A DNA stretch of 64,000 nucleotides, taken from assembly GCA_905183005.1 (NCBI GenBank), contig CAJJDO010000053.1, positions 254,165 through 318,164 on the forward strand, in the 5' to 3' direction. A program made the translations under genes and the position numbers. This stretch comes from Paramecium pentaurelia. Lineage: Eukaryota; Ciliophora; Oligohymenophorea; Peniculida; Parameciidae. The notes under the pieces were generated by a model. That model saw only the letters and a list, made by a program, of their open reading frames with translations, searched no databases and was not told the origin of the DNA. Shown here one piece after another: positions 49,373-62,481 of the stretch (positions are counted from its first letter, which is position 1; every line of letters begins with the position of its first letter).

Positions 49373-52300
49373 TCAGCAATTTTTCACTTATTTGACTAAT
49401 TTATTTACTTCTTCAATCCAAACTTAAGCAATCTATTAAGGTTACATTGATGGTTATAATTTTGCAAAACCACAGTTTGATTTAAAAAAATCAACAACCT
49501 TTATTAATGTACTAGGAGATGATTCCTCAGAGCAGGCAACTAATTCAATTTTTTATCTTTTTTCTGGTGGAAGTTGTTTAAATTTCTCCAAAGCTTGTGT
49601 GGGATAAGAAGCACCTCCATCTGTGTAAAAAAATATAGAATGGCTAATTATAGGATTATAAATTTACGAAGCAAATTTATTAAAATCTGGATTCGAAGAT
49701 ATTTTATCATTAGCGAGCAAAAAGGCTGCATCAAAATTAGTTCCACCACCTTAATATATTATCGAAGATTATTAAGCCTAAGCATTAGGAATTTGATAAT
49801 CAACAACACATCTAGCTGAGCTATTGAAAATAATAATAGTAACCCTTGAACTAGGATTTTTTTGAATCTCAAAAAGAAAAGCCACCAAACCTTATTTAGC
49901 AGATTCAAAAGGTCTTCCTCCCATAGATCCAGAATCATCTATAATTAATATATAATGAGCTGTCTTTTAATTTCCTGAATTTGCTCCTAACTCAACTTCT
50001 TACTTTGGGACATAAAATATATCTTTTCCAAATTCTTCTGATAATTTTTTGCAAATCATTTATCCAATATTATTATTCCAAATCTTCATAAATTTCTCTT
50101 TCAATTACTTTAACTCATCTTTCGTAAGACAAGAAAATAACCATGTATTATATATTTATTTGATTTCTTTCCATTTCTTTATATTTTATGTTTCTAATTC
50201 TTTAATTTAAAAATCATCTTGTATTTCTTCACAAGTATATAAAGAAGGATGACAACCAATTAAGACTCCACTCATGCCTAATTTATAATATCATAAATAC
50301 CTCTTAATTAATGCCCATTTTTACATTGATGCTTATGATTATTATCATCAATTTCTTAATCACATTTTCTTTTACAAATAGGACAGAATTCTAAACATCC
50401 AATTTATTTTAGTTGTAATGCATCTAAATCAGCTTAAACGTTAAGTTTTTCGAATTCAATCTGCATAGTGTCTAAACTTGAAATTGAATCTTTTATTTTC
50501 TTTTCAAAAGCCTTAACAAAATCTAACAATATTTATATTTCTGCATCTGATTTTTATATTGGTACACATAATGGCAAATCAAAAATATGAAAATCTTGAG
50601 TTTAGAATGCATCTCTTTTATCATCTTTTATTTAATCTAGTAAATTTTATTAAACTTATCCTTAAAGACAACTTAAGACTATTTTATATAATAACTCTGG
50701 AGCTTCATCTGGGTTTTTCAGCTAAACAAAATATTCTTATGCTTTTAGAGCATAGGTAACAAAATCATGTAAATTTTTAGTGTTGGCATCCACCTTTTGA
50801 AGATGAGATTTCAAATCTTACCTTAATTTATTAGTTAATTTAATTTAAATTTCTGATTTAATATTAGTTATTTTGTCTTTAACATATTTTTCTATATAAG
50901 CACATTGATTTCTTATATATGAAATAATTTAATCATCTGTAACAGTATTATTTGATCTTTCTAGAATTTCTTTGTCAAGTTTTTTCATTAAATCAAAGCT
51001 TGATACTTTACTATAATTCATTATCATTTAAGTGGCTTCTTCACAATATTTCTTATAAAATCTTTACGTTGCTTAATTGATGATATCTTATGCTTAAGTT
51101 TACCCTCTAATTTTACTTTATTCTTTCTTATTTTATTAAATATCAGCCTTAAATTTAATATATTATTCGTCAGTTTAATCTTTCAACTCTTTCTTATTGC
51201 TTTCTGTTGATTGATATTATCCAAAACATAATATTCTCCAAATAGTAAAAATGGCATAATAAAATAAGCATCTCTCACCTAAATCAGTTAAAATAACACC
51301 AAAATCAGAAAATTGCATATTAAATTCCTTTATTTTCACTTCAATTTTTTACATGATTCTTTTTATTAAACTAAAACTATATTAATTAACTTTGATATTC
51401 TCGTTTTCTTGAACGATAGCATTTTTATTTATATCAATAATTTCATCTAGTATCATTTAATGAATCTCTCCATACATTTTATTCCAGCCATCATTATGAT
51501 TATCATTCATAAGTTATTAAACAACTTTTACAACATAATTCTTAAACTAATTATATTGATGATAGTTTTCCTTTTGATTCTAGATAAAATTAAAAATCTC
51601 TAGAGTAAAATTTTATCTATGATAACTAATCTCTTTTTATTAGTCTAAATTACCTATATTATTATGATTTGATATTTATGTATTACTTTTTGATGTAATT
51701 GTACTGTCATATGATAATTTCAAAAGGTCAAGATTTGAAGATTGAACATTTCCATCAACAACTATTGTTTGTTACATCACTACAAGAAAATTCTCACCTT
51801 AATTAAAGGGTTTAATTAGATTCTCTAAATTTTCTTATAATGAAATTATTTATTCTTTTTTTTATAAAATTTTCACAAAACATTTACAATATTTTATTAT
51901 AAAAGCAATCGACAGCTAATACTATTCGTCATTGTAATATTTTCTTTAATTAGGTTTAAAGCATGAAATAAGTAATTATGGTAGATTTTACTTTATATTC
52001 CAAAATGAACGCAAATAACTAAAAACTTCATCAGATTAGTTCTCATCAATTTCATAACCAAAAATAGTAAATTAAAACAAAAAGTCTCGAACTGCATAAA
52101 TATCATATTTCTATTTCTCTTTAAAATAATTTTGAATATCAGAACTCAAATCAGTTCGAATATATTCATCACAAGCATTCTTTGATATCCATTTTTGTTC
52201 AATTTTGTAAGAGTAAAATTTAGATATTTTTAAAATATAATTATCCGAAATTTTTTAAAACCTTTTAGTGATACTTTAACAAAAATTTTCATAATATTAG

Positions 52301-55300
52301 TAATTTTTATTCGATTTTTCGACAACCATAAATTGTTAAGTTTGTAATTCTGGACTAAATATTTTGAGTGAAGTTAAAAAGTCACCTTTTTCTGGGGCTT
52401 TTTTAATTAGCTTTTAATGATACTCTTATTTATAAAAAGGTTCATTATTTGTTTTCAATATATACTTTGAAAACTCTTATTAAATAACTTAAAGTAACTT
52501 ATCGCAAAACTCTTTAAACATATCTTCTTATTATTAAGTATGTTGATTTGTGATTTATCCCCAAATTTCATTAAATTTCATTTTAATCTTATTTTCATCT
52601 TTTTTATATTCTTGTAATTCTTCCTCCTTTTTTAGTAACCCTTAGATAAATAAATCAATTTAAATAAATCCCTTCTTCTTTTATAAATTTGTTTCTTAAG
52701 TTTTAATTTCAGAATATATTGCTAAATTAAATGCTGATATTTCACTATTTATTCTATCTTTAACCATATTCACATATTTCGTAAAGACTTTTTTAGAAAT
52801 TTTTTTTTCATTTTTGATGGTTGTTAATTTTTCAATGAATTCTTTCCTGATTTAATCGAATTGCCCTTTCATATTATTGATTTGTTATTTCTCTATTTCA
52901 GTCAATGCTTCAAGAGATAATTTTAAATTATTTTATTAAATACTCTCTTGAATATTTTAGATGAAATCATTTTATTTAGGAAACACTTAATTATTCATGA
53001 TTTCATTAAATTATTACCTCATAAATTGATTTTATTAATGTTATATTAATTCAGAAAATTCAAGTAAATCAGGTAGGCTTTCTATACTCCTCCAAGTTGT
53101 TTGAATCTTCTCTATAAAATATTTTAAATTCTCCATCTATTTTTTTCCTTATTAATCTGTTTCACTTCCAAATTTATCAACATATGCTTGAATTACTCTA
53201 ATACCATATTCATATGCTTCTTCAGAAAATGTTCCATTTATAATTAACTGGCGCCAATCTGCATAAATTCCGTCGCTTTCATTTTTTCTCCATAATTTTT
53301 CTGTAGATGCAAATCCTAAAATTTTGATATTTGCTTAAGTAATTCCAAGAATTTCAGTATAATCTATAACCTCATCTTCCTCTTTTTGATTACTGAATTC
53401 TGTACTTAAACTTGTTGCAATAGATTGTAATTATGCTAAAAATGGTGCATAATTATTGACATCATTATTTTAATTAAAACACCAAGTAATTTATTTTGAA
53501 CTTGTAAAACTTTTCATTTATCCTAAAGTAAATATACACATTTCAACTAATGATTTGAACTCTTTTGTAATATCACCTTTAACATTGACGAGTATAATAT
53601 CACTAATAGATAATACAAATAGAGCTATTTTTTTATCAAATTCTTAATCATCTTAATTTGGACTTTAAAGACCTTCAGTATCTAAAATAATAATGTAATC
53701 AAATAAATTATTAAAAAATGCTTTATTATGTATTTTTAATAATTATAAATAGATTCCTTTTGTACATCTTCCAACACTTGTCCAAAAATGGCATCCAAAT
53801 ATTTTATTTAATATTGTTGATTTACCAGAACTTTATGGTCCTAATACACTTAATACTAAAATCCTTTCCTATCCTTAATCTTTAAAATTAGAAATAAGCT
53901 TTATTAAAAACGATTAGTCTATTCTTAATTGGTCTCCGTCCAAAAATTCATATGGTTCTCCTTTAGAAATCATTTCTTTTACTATTTTTGCAGGATCAAT
54001 ATTAATTTATGAATCATTACATTATTCTCTTTATGATATGATTTCTCTCCAAAATAATTCAATTCCAATATTTCTTTTTGATATTATTTCTGAATTTTAT
54101 TTCAAATCAAGAATTTTTTCATCAATTAATTTTTATTTTTGATCCCTTAATTACATTTATTCCACTGTAATTTCTTTATCTTTTTCTTTAGGTTTAAGTG
54201 CTTCTCTTTCTTTTTTTAATTTCTAGATTTCTTCATTTAGTTTTTAATTTTAATCCTACAATTCATATGTGTTTTTTTCATTAAATTTTCTAATTTTATC
54301 CACAAAATGAAGATATAATATATAATAGTTTGATGTTTATAATAATCTACAAAATTTTGAGATTATTTTAGTTGGTTATTATGATTTTATTTAAGCTTGC
54401 AGATTTTTTATTTTTTAATTAATTTGGTGCAACTTTTCATGTATTTCCGGGTCATCTTTACTCTATTAAATTCTAATATAAAAATCTTTTTCTTATTTTA
54501 TTTACCAATCAATACTTCTTAATGGAAATGCATTCTAATTGTAGAAGCCTTATTCATGCTTCATTTAAATATCTAATTCTTTTTCAATGTCTTAAAATAA
54601 TTATTATGCTAGTTTCATTTCCTTAGTTTATTCCAAATTTTGACATTTCATTTAACAAATAAGATTAAAATATTGCTCTTAATTTACAGTATATACTTTT
54701 CTATTTTGATTTATTATATCATACAAAAATTTAGATACTTATTCAATTTCATCGTCTTTCATTTATTTATTTAAATCTTTGTCTGATAAATCAATAATTT
54801 ATTTATATTTGATATTTAAGGAATATAATAATTCCTTCTAATTTTCATCCAAGTCTTAAGATGATGAATTTCTAATTAAAAAACAAACCATTTTTTCTTA
54901 AATTAAAAATGATTTTAATTTTTATAATTTTTATATCGAAGTTTCAATTTCTTTTTCAGTATCCAATTAAATAATCCACAATTTAAACATTGGTAAAATA
55001 TCATCTAAAATATCAAAAGGTATAAAATTATGAGCGTCGGCTACTGACAGATTTCTTGACCCACTAAATTCAAAGTCATACATAATATCAATTGTTTAAT
55101 TATTTAATTAATTGCTGTCTGATATTTCAAATTTGTCTTATTAATAAAAAATTTTATTGATTAATTCTGTTTTTCCAATTCTTTTTTATTTTTCATCTAA
55201 ACTTAGATTTATAATTGGAAAGTTTTCTTAGAAAACATAAAAAGTATTGATATTAAATGTTAATTTCTCTAATTCGCCAGTTTCAGCATTATAAGGAGTT

Positions 55301-58300
55301 CTATATAATAATGGAATTGGATATTATTTACTCATAAGTTTTAATAGCATTACTTTCAATTCATCATTAGCATTATTATAGAATATTTAAAACATTGACT
55401 TTTGATTGAAATATCCATATTTTATTGAAAGTTCTTTATTTTATTTTATTTGTTAATTAATAATTTACAAAAATATTTTTGATGATTCTCCCCTTTTTAT
55501 AATATTAAAAAAAAAAGGTATTAATTCTTTAAAATTCTAAGAATCCTTTACTTCTTTAATCCATTTCTTAACTAATTCTTGCTATTTTTCTTTATCTAAA
55601 AGAGTCAAAGAAATATTAAATTCTTCTAAAGAAATATTTAAACATCTTGGATATATGTCACTTTTAATATATTATTCTAATTGTTCTGGGTTTAATTATT
55701 AATTTTCAAAATAATTGATTTTTTAGAATATGTTTTTGTATAAATTTGCATCCTATCTGTAGAATTATTCTGCATTTGCTTTTAGTGTTTATTATTATTT
55801 GAATTACCAAAAATAAATCAATTAATAGATATTCAATAATTATTCTATATTCACTTTTTCTTTTTATAAGTCAAAAAAGAAATTCAAATCATAAATTTTA
55901 TGATTTTCGAATACTTTTTCTAGATTATGCTTAAAATGTAATTATTCATTATCACATTTAATTTAGTTAACGACTTAAAATAATGTTTCTATTGTATTCA
56001 TATAATCGCATTAAGAGATTTAATTTTATTTATTGACACTAATTAATCGATGAATTTGTTCATCCTATAAAAAAGTAAAAATTTTAGAAAAAAATTGAGT
56101 TAAATAATTCTACTATTGAATTTATTAATTATTATTGAAAAGTTTTCTCAAAAAATGGAGGAGTTTTGATGAGGAGCCTTCTGATTTATAAAAGAAATAT
56201 TGTTTAATCAAAGAATTACAAATGATATATTGAATTTAATTTTATTTGACTAATTCCCAATGATCATCTTGAAATTCATTTAATAGTTAAATTTAGTCAT
56301 TTAATTCCATAGTATCATTGTATTTTGATATTTTTAAAAGATTTTCCATCTAAGCCTTAGTTTTACCCTATTTTAAAGCTTATCTAAGAATTAAAAATTA
56401 TGTAAATTCTTGATTTTGAATTTCAACTACGATTCTGAAAATAATTTCTAGTTCTTAACTTGGGTAAATTGCACTTTATTTTTACAATTCCAATACAACA
56501 TCAACCAAATTTTGAGTCTTTATTAGGTTTTTCAAAAAAGCAGCTACCTTTCTTTTGTCTTCTTCTGGTATTTCAGTAAGTAAATTGAGTATTTTTGCAT
56601 TTTTCTCATTTTCTGCATGTAAATTGACAATATGCAAACTTTTGTTGAGGTAATAAAAATCATCTTCAATTATATATTAAAGCAGTTCATTTAAAGATTA
56701 GGAATTCAATTTTTTCCATTCATCTAAAATTTGAGCTTAATGATTGACATATTATTCAAATCTTTTCATTAACAATGGAGGATTCTACTATAAACTTTAC
56801 TACTTTTTTTGTTAAATATATGAATTGAGCTCCTTATACCTTTCATCTTTATTAGAAGTAATCATACTTTTTTCATAATATTAATTGAAAATTGACATAC
56901 AATAAAAGCAAATTTAATAGTAAATAACTTAAAGTTCGAAAACTATTGGTTGATTTTGTTCAATAAAATTATGAATTTCTTCAAAATTAAAAATGTTGTC
57001 ATTTTTTTATAATAATGATTTTAATATTATCAAAAACGATATTTATTTTAGTTTTTTTAATATTACATTACAATATTATTTTTGTATGATAATTCTTTCA
57101 TAAAAAAATTATTGTATTTTTAAACGATATATTTTTAAAGCGAAAAAATATTTTTTTAAATTAATTTTTATAAATTAGGGTAATTACTTCAAAACCTTTT
57201 AAAAAAAAACAATAATATAGTTAAAAGTTTAACTATTTCCTCTATCTGAGGGGTCATACCAGATTTTAGACATAAATGGTAAAATACCCATTTAGAATAT
57301 TACTTATATAAAAAAATGTTCATTATAATTTTGCACAAATCATACAGTGTTTTTTCAAACAATAGAAAAGCCAAAAGGTAGGTTAAAAGAACTTACTCTA
57401 TAACATATAATGTAAAAATAAAAAGTTTCATTCTGTATATTATATAAAAAATTTTCATCGCTTAGTTATAGAAATTGGACTTATTTAACTATTATTTTTA
57501 AAACAACTCATTACATTTACAATATTTGATAAATTGAATTTTTTAAAGTCTACAAATCTATCTGGAATAATTATGGAATTTCTGAAAGAATTTTTAATTT
57601 ATTTTAGTCTTATTGTGTGAATTTTAATTGTTAAATATGGTATTCAAATTACAGCCAACATTCGCATGTGATTTCCCCTAATAATTGATATAATTCCATC
57701 TTCTCTCTACTATTTATTTATAATTCTTCAGGAATAAAGAAAAAGAAAACTAAATGGCTCAAAATTGTTGAATTTAATTAAAAGGATGAATATTAGCATT
57801 ATTCAATCAAATCTATAAGTTTGAAACTATGTTTTTTAAGTTTTTCAATGAGATAGTTATATTAATGGAATGAAGTTGGAATATAATAATTTTCTTGGAA
57901 TTCTTTTTACTCAAATAGCTCCATTAGTTGATGAAAATCTTCATCTAATCGAATCATATTTAATTTCACATTTTACTAATAAAATTTCTAATTTTTTTTT
58001 AATCCATAATCATTAAAATACTTTGTTAAATTTGTCCAGGAATAAGGCTTATCAAATAATTTTTTACTTNAATAATATAGTTAAAAGTTTAACTATTTCC
58101 TCTATCTGAGGGGTCATACCAGATTTTAGACATAAATGGTAAAATACCCATTTAGAATATTACTTATATAAAAAAATGTTCATTATAATTTTGCACAAAT
58201 CATACAGTGTTTTTTCAAACAATAGAAAAGCCAAAAGGTAGGTTAAAAGAACTTACTCTATAACATATAATGTAAAAATAAAAAGTTTCATTCTGTATAT

Positions 58301-59135
58301 TATATAAAAAATTTTCATCGCTTAGTTATAGAAATTGGACTTATTTAACTATTATTTTTAAAACAACTCATTACATTTACAATATTTGATAAATTGAATT
58401 TTTTAAAGTCTACAAATCTATCTGGAATAATTATGGAATTTCTGAAAGAATTTTTAATTTATTTTAGTCTTATTGTGTGAATTTTAATTGTTAAATATGG
58501 TATTCAAATTACAGCCAACATTCGCATGTGATTTCCCCTAATAATTGATATAATTCCATCTTCTCTCTACTATTTATTTATAATTCTTCAGGAATAAAGA
58601 AAAAGAAAACTAAATGGCTCAAAATTGTTGAATTTAATTAAAAGGATGAATATTAGCATTATTCAATCAAATCTATAAGTTTGAAACTATGTTTTTTAAG
58701 TTTTTCAATGAGATAGTTATATTAATGGAATGAAGTTGGAATATAATAATTTTCTTGGAATTCTTTTTACTCAAATAGCTCCATTAGTTGATGAAAATCT
58801 TCATCTAATCGAATCATATTTAATTTCACATTTTACTAATAAAATTTCTAATTTTTTTTTAATCCATAATCATTAAAATACTTTGTTAAATTTGTCCAGG
58901 AATAAGGCTTATCAAATAATTTTTTACTTTAAGTAAGAAATCCATTATTAGGATAGAATTGCATTAAATACTTTATTGCCAATTATTTATCATTATCCTT
59001 TAATTTGTTAAAAAAGCATTTTAGAATTCGTTCTAGTATATAATTGGATGGGATTATATTCAAATTTTTATCCTCTACTATGGCAAACATTTCATTGGTC
59101 TTGGGCAATTCTGACAAATATATAATTTCTTACAT
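49373..59135 (-). CDS. giant VLIG/GBP-like GTPase with VWA domain (copy B), interrupted by an IES and an assembly duplication
   Basis: This is the paralogue of the gene at 31039-39281. After collapsing the 859-bp duplication at the N (58070), removing the 498-bp IES (57025-57522) and one 23-nt intron near 50280, the frame from ATG 59135 to TGA 49373 is a whole number of codons (2793 residues). The architecture is the same: helical N-terminal region, degenerate P-loop near 55160, G domain with LGPQSSGKSTILN at about 53840 and DTEGLQSPN, a Cys/His cluster near 50370-50400, and a VWA domain with DDSGSMGG, GGGTNF and YTDGG. The N-terminal start was chosen by alignment with copy A (ILKCFFNKLKDNDKQLAIK versus IVKCFFDGLKKENDKQIAIK). 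Identity to copy A is patchy. As assembled, the IES would put a TGA in the frame four codons past its boundary. Confidence 0.85.
57025..57522 (-). mobile_element. retained internal eliminated sequence (IES), 498 bp, TA-bounded
   Basis: The insertion lies between TA dinucleotides at 57025-57026 and 57523-57524 inside giant gene B. Deleting it and keeping one TA joins codons to read SIYQILKSLLQKND, which aligns with HSIQQIIKQLLNKND of copy A. Inside, the sequence is A/T-rich and has no coding character. Its ends, read inward, are TATTGTAA and TATTATCA, both loosely fitting the Paramecium IES end consensus TAYAGYNR (7 of 8 and 6 of 8). IESs are transposon-derived sequences cut out by a domesticated PiggyBac transposase when the macronucleus forms. 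Here it was left in, at least in the molecules assembled. Confidence 0.85.
57211..58069. repeat. 859-bp exact direct duplication, first copy
   Basis: Bases 57211-58069 recur exactly at 58071-58929 with a single N at 58070 between them. The block starts inside the IES and runs into the N-terminal coding part of giant gene B. It is best explained as an unmerged contig overlap. Confidence 0.9.
58070..58070. other. assembly gap marker (single N)
   Basis: Joins two contigs that overlap by 859 identical bases, at a place where molecules with and without the nearby IES would disagree. Confidence 0.95.
58071..58929. repeat. 859-bp exact direct duplication, second copy
   Basis: Second copy of 57211-58069. 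Its first 312 bases (58071-58382) are again IES sequence; the rest (58383-58929) is coding for the N-terminal region of giant protein B. Confidence 0.9.
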
Positions 59136-60302
59136 TATAATAATAAGTTTGTTATACATAATGTGTTTTTATGAACATTTTCCTAATTCTATTATATATA
59201 ATAGAATTTTAATTCAAAGCAAATAATTATAAAATTTAATAAGTTCAAATAAAATAATAGATTTATTGTAATTGATAAATTTTATTTAATTTAAAAAAAA
59301 TTTAAGTTAATTGGAAATATAATGCCTAAATATAATAATATTATTAATTCATTTAAATTATATATATATTTGTTAATTATGAAATACATTTATTTCTTAA
59401 TCAAAATTAATGAAAATTTCTACATATTATAACAAACAAAACTCAAGGTTTTGTGAATAAATATAATCATTTTTTCTTTTAAAATCTAATTTTTTCTTAA
59501 TCTAATTTTTAATTTATCTCCTTTTAACATTTTGAGGACTTCATAGATCAAAATTGATTCAGTTAGAAGATGTGATTCTATATGGTGCAAAGAGTTTCTC
59601 AAATAATCCAAAAGGCAAGAAACTACCTTCGAAAAAAAAAAATTTTTGCCATCCCATAATATGCTTTTATTAAATGAGTAATTCTATCTATCAAAAATAC
59701 TGGCTCCTTTTCAATATTGAAGGATTATTCTAACTAATACAAATAACTATAGCACTAAATGCTTAAATCGTCAATAGAACTTCCAATTCAATACTTTAAT
59801 TACATTTTTTACTTTTATATTTTTTTGAAATTAAGAATAATAATCTTGATTTGCATCAATATTTAAAGTAATCCTCACTAATTAACGTTGTTATTTAATG
59901 ATTAAATTTTTTTCTTTTTTTTTGATTATTTATCTATATACTAAGATTTTATGAAAAATAAAGAAAAAATTAATATCATTTATTTATTTCTCAAATTTTC
60001 ATTGGTCTTGATAGTATTTTGGAATATTAAAGTCAAGACTTGTGTTTGATAATTTTTTCATTTTGATAGAGCTTTAGAAATATAGGAAAATATCAGCAGG
60101 TGCCTAGTTATATTTAATAGAATCTATTGAACTTCATAAGTATGTATTGCTTAAATTGTTAAGTATAGAATCGAATCAATTTTCCCTTAAAACCTTTATT
60201 ACTGTTATTAGAAATTAGATTTAACATTATTTACTTATAAGGTGATCTTTATAAGAAATCTTTGTCTTTTGTTAAGTAAACACTCTGTTTTTTATATTAT
60301 TA
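59136..60302. other. mostly non-coding stretch
   Basis: About 1.2 kb, A/T-rich. A minus-strand piece near 59590-59700 (including PVFLIDRITHLIKAYYGM) has protein character but is flanked by frame changes and is only about 30 codons long; it may be a further relic. The promoter of giant gene B must lie at the left end. Confidence 0.35.
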
Positions 60303-60467
60303 ATGAATTTTTTCTGGTTATTAGCAGTTATACTCGGGATATATCATTTTGATGTTTATAAAGTAATGACTGATGAAGTATGCCAAACTTATTTAGTTGT
60401 ATCTAGGTTTACATTAGTTGAATAAATGATACCTGGTATCGTTCTGGAAAGTGTTCTTCTTTGTTGA
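60303..60467 (+). pseudogene. short secreted-type reading frame, possibly truncated
   Basis: A 54-residue frame starts MNFFWLLAVILGIYHF, a good signal-peptide-like beginning, and continues with DEVCQTYLVVSRFTLVEQM before a TGA. A second frame carries on downstream with protein-like sequence (GKCSSLLKAIQLRVPAS). It could be the 5' end of a decayed surface-protein gene. Confidence is low because the piece is short. Confidence 0.3.
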
Positions 60468-60762
60468 AAGCCATTCAATTGAGAGTACCAGCTAGTATTT
60501 TAAGATTTTTATAGGATTCTTCTGAATTTGATACCTAGGTTAAATTCAGTCTATTAAAACTATTTATAAACAATTTTAAGAAATTCTTCCATTCTATTCA
60601 TTTTGCCTCTAAATCTATAAATAACAATATTTATTAAAAATACATTACCTTTTAAATATAATTATGTATAAAAATCTCATAACATTTTTATTAGTTTATT
60701 AATTCATCATGAATTAAAAAATTATTTATAAATTAATAAGGAATTGTTTGATAATATAAAAA

Positions 60763-61799
60763 TCATTCAAATTCCATATCATCATTTGAACTGAGTTCAC
60801 TATCTGAATTTTCTTAATATACAATTTAATATGGGTTTTAGACTCCTAGGTGAACTCTTCTGATGTAACAATAGAATCTGTTTTTTACCATATTTTCCTA
60901 ATAGGTTTAAGTATAATATATATACAGGTCTGCCCTTAAGATGAGATGAAATAAGACTCCATTTACCTCCATAATCCTAATACAATCTGATAATGGTGGC
61001 ATCTTCAGCTTCAGTCCATGGACCTGTATTAATATCAGGATCAATTTTATTAATATATCGTTCTCTTATCTATTTACTCAAAATACCCGGAAAGTCTAGG
61101 GCACTATAGTTGAATTAATTTTTACGTAAAGCAATTAACTTCCAATTCTTGCCATGTTGTTAGACTAATTGAAGAATCTTCTCATCTTCACTTTAAGTCC
61201 ATTGCTTTCTTTTAATCTAGTTAATAATAATTAAACTTTATTACTATTTTAACTGGTTGTAATCTCCTCCATCTTTAACAACATTATGAAACATTTCTTC
61301 CTGGCATATGTTTAGCAATTTCATTCCACTTTCCATTATGTTTCTCATACTAGATACGTAATTAAGCATCTTCATTGGCATCCCACAACTTCAGTATTCT
61401 TTTCTATATAATATTATAAGATTAATGATACTTTTTTTGTGTTAGTTTGTTCCTTTTTCATATTACTATCATTTTCCTCTTACATAGGTTGATTGCTAAT
61501 GACTTCATCTTAAAGGATGAAACCAGATGGTAATTGAGTAGAAGGTGGATCACTTGAAGATTGAAAACTTATATTTAATAAATAAAACCATACTCCATCT
61601 ATTCCATGTAGTAATCATTATCTAATTGTAAGTATTAATCCGTTTCTATAATGGAGTTCTATTAAACTTAGTCTGTCATTGTTTCTTAAATCACAGGTTG
61701 AATGGACAAAGTTTAAGCTGGTTTTTGTATTGGTCTATTTGCTTTATCAGGCTTTTCCCTATTGGAGAAGCAGCAGATTGATTAAAAAAAATTGAACAT
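60763..61799 (-). CDS. 3R-MYB transcription factor
   Basis: The 308-residue product needs four introns (26, 28, 28 and 28 nt). Three MYB repeats are visible. R1 is LWDANEDAQLRI...GKWNEIAKHMPGR...QCCQRW (Trp at about 120). R2 is QWTQSEDEKILQLV...KNWKLIAL...KQIRERYINKID (about 172). R3 is PWTEAEDATIIRLY...GKWSLISSHLKGR...NMVKNRFYCYIRR (about 234). The Trp residues and recognition-helix basic residues are conserved, so binding to MYB-type sites is expected; 3R-MYBs often control cell-cycle genes. R2 has about 14 extra residues before its third helix. The N-terminal 110 residues are Gln/Asp/Ser rich; the C-terminus is acidic. The first intron uses an AAG acceptor. Confidence 0.9.
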
Positions 61800-62481
61800 G
61801 ATAATTAAAATAATTTTCAAATCTCAGCAAATATTATGTTAAATGTTCTTTTATTCTAATTCGGACACATTCCATCAATTTATTCCATCAGACTGGGGAT
61901 ATTATATTGAAGAACACTTTTTGAAAATTGTTCTTGCTATTTATATTTAATTTTATAAAACCTTGTATATATAAAAGGGGTAGAGCCATCTTATTTTCTT
62001 CTAAAATATTCCTAATTAATTTATGCTGATTTTTCTAAATAACAAATTACCTCCCCTTCCTAATCTTCATTACCTCTTTATTTTTTCCTTTTCAGCTCCA
62101 ATCAAAATAGTAATTTGACGACTGCCAACTTAGGTCATCTTCTTTTGATTAACAATTTTATGAGTGATTATATGTTTATTGACATAATAAGTACTGGAGC
62201 TGGATTGATATTTGAAATTGATAAATCTCAAGGTTTAGGAACACGACTATAAAATTAAAATTTTCCATTTTACTCAGATAATTTCTTATCTTAATTTTTG
62301 TCATCAATTTTAATGTCTACTTAAGGACGAGGAAAAAACTAATAATTTTTATTCTTCAAATTTATTCTTTTTAACTACAAACTATCTTAAGGGTGCCTTC
62401 ATTAATTCTATATCAATATTTATTCATTAGTATTATTTAAATTGTATTATCCTGGAGCAAGGTTTTTCAGAAAATTACTCC
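61800..62481. other. non-coding or unresolved stretch
   Basis: About 680 bp upstream of the MYB start. Both strands show fragments of 30-60 codons, none continuous with the relic to the right. It must contain the MYB promoter. Confidence 0.35.
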
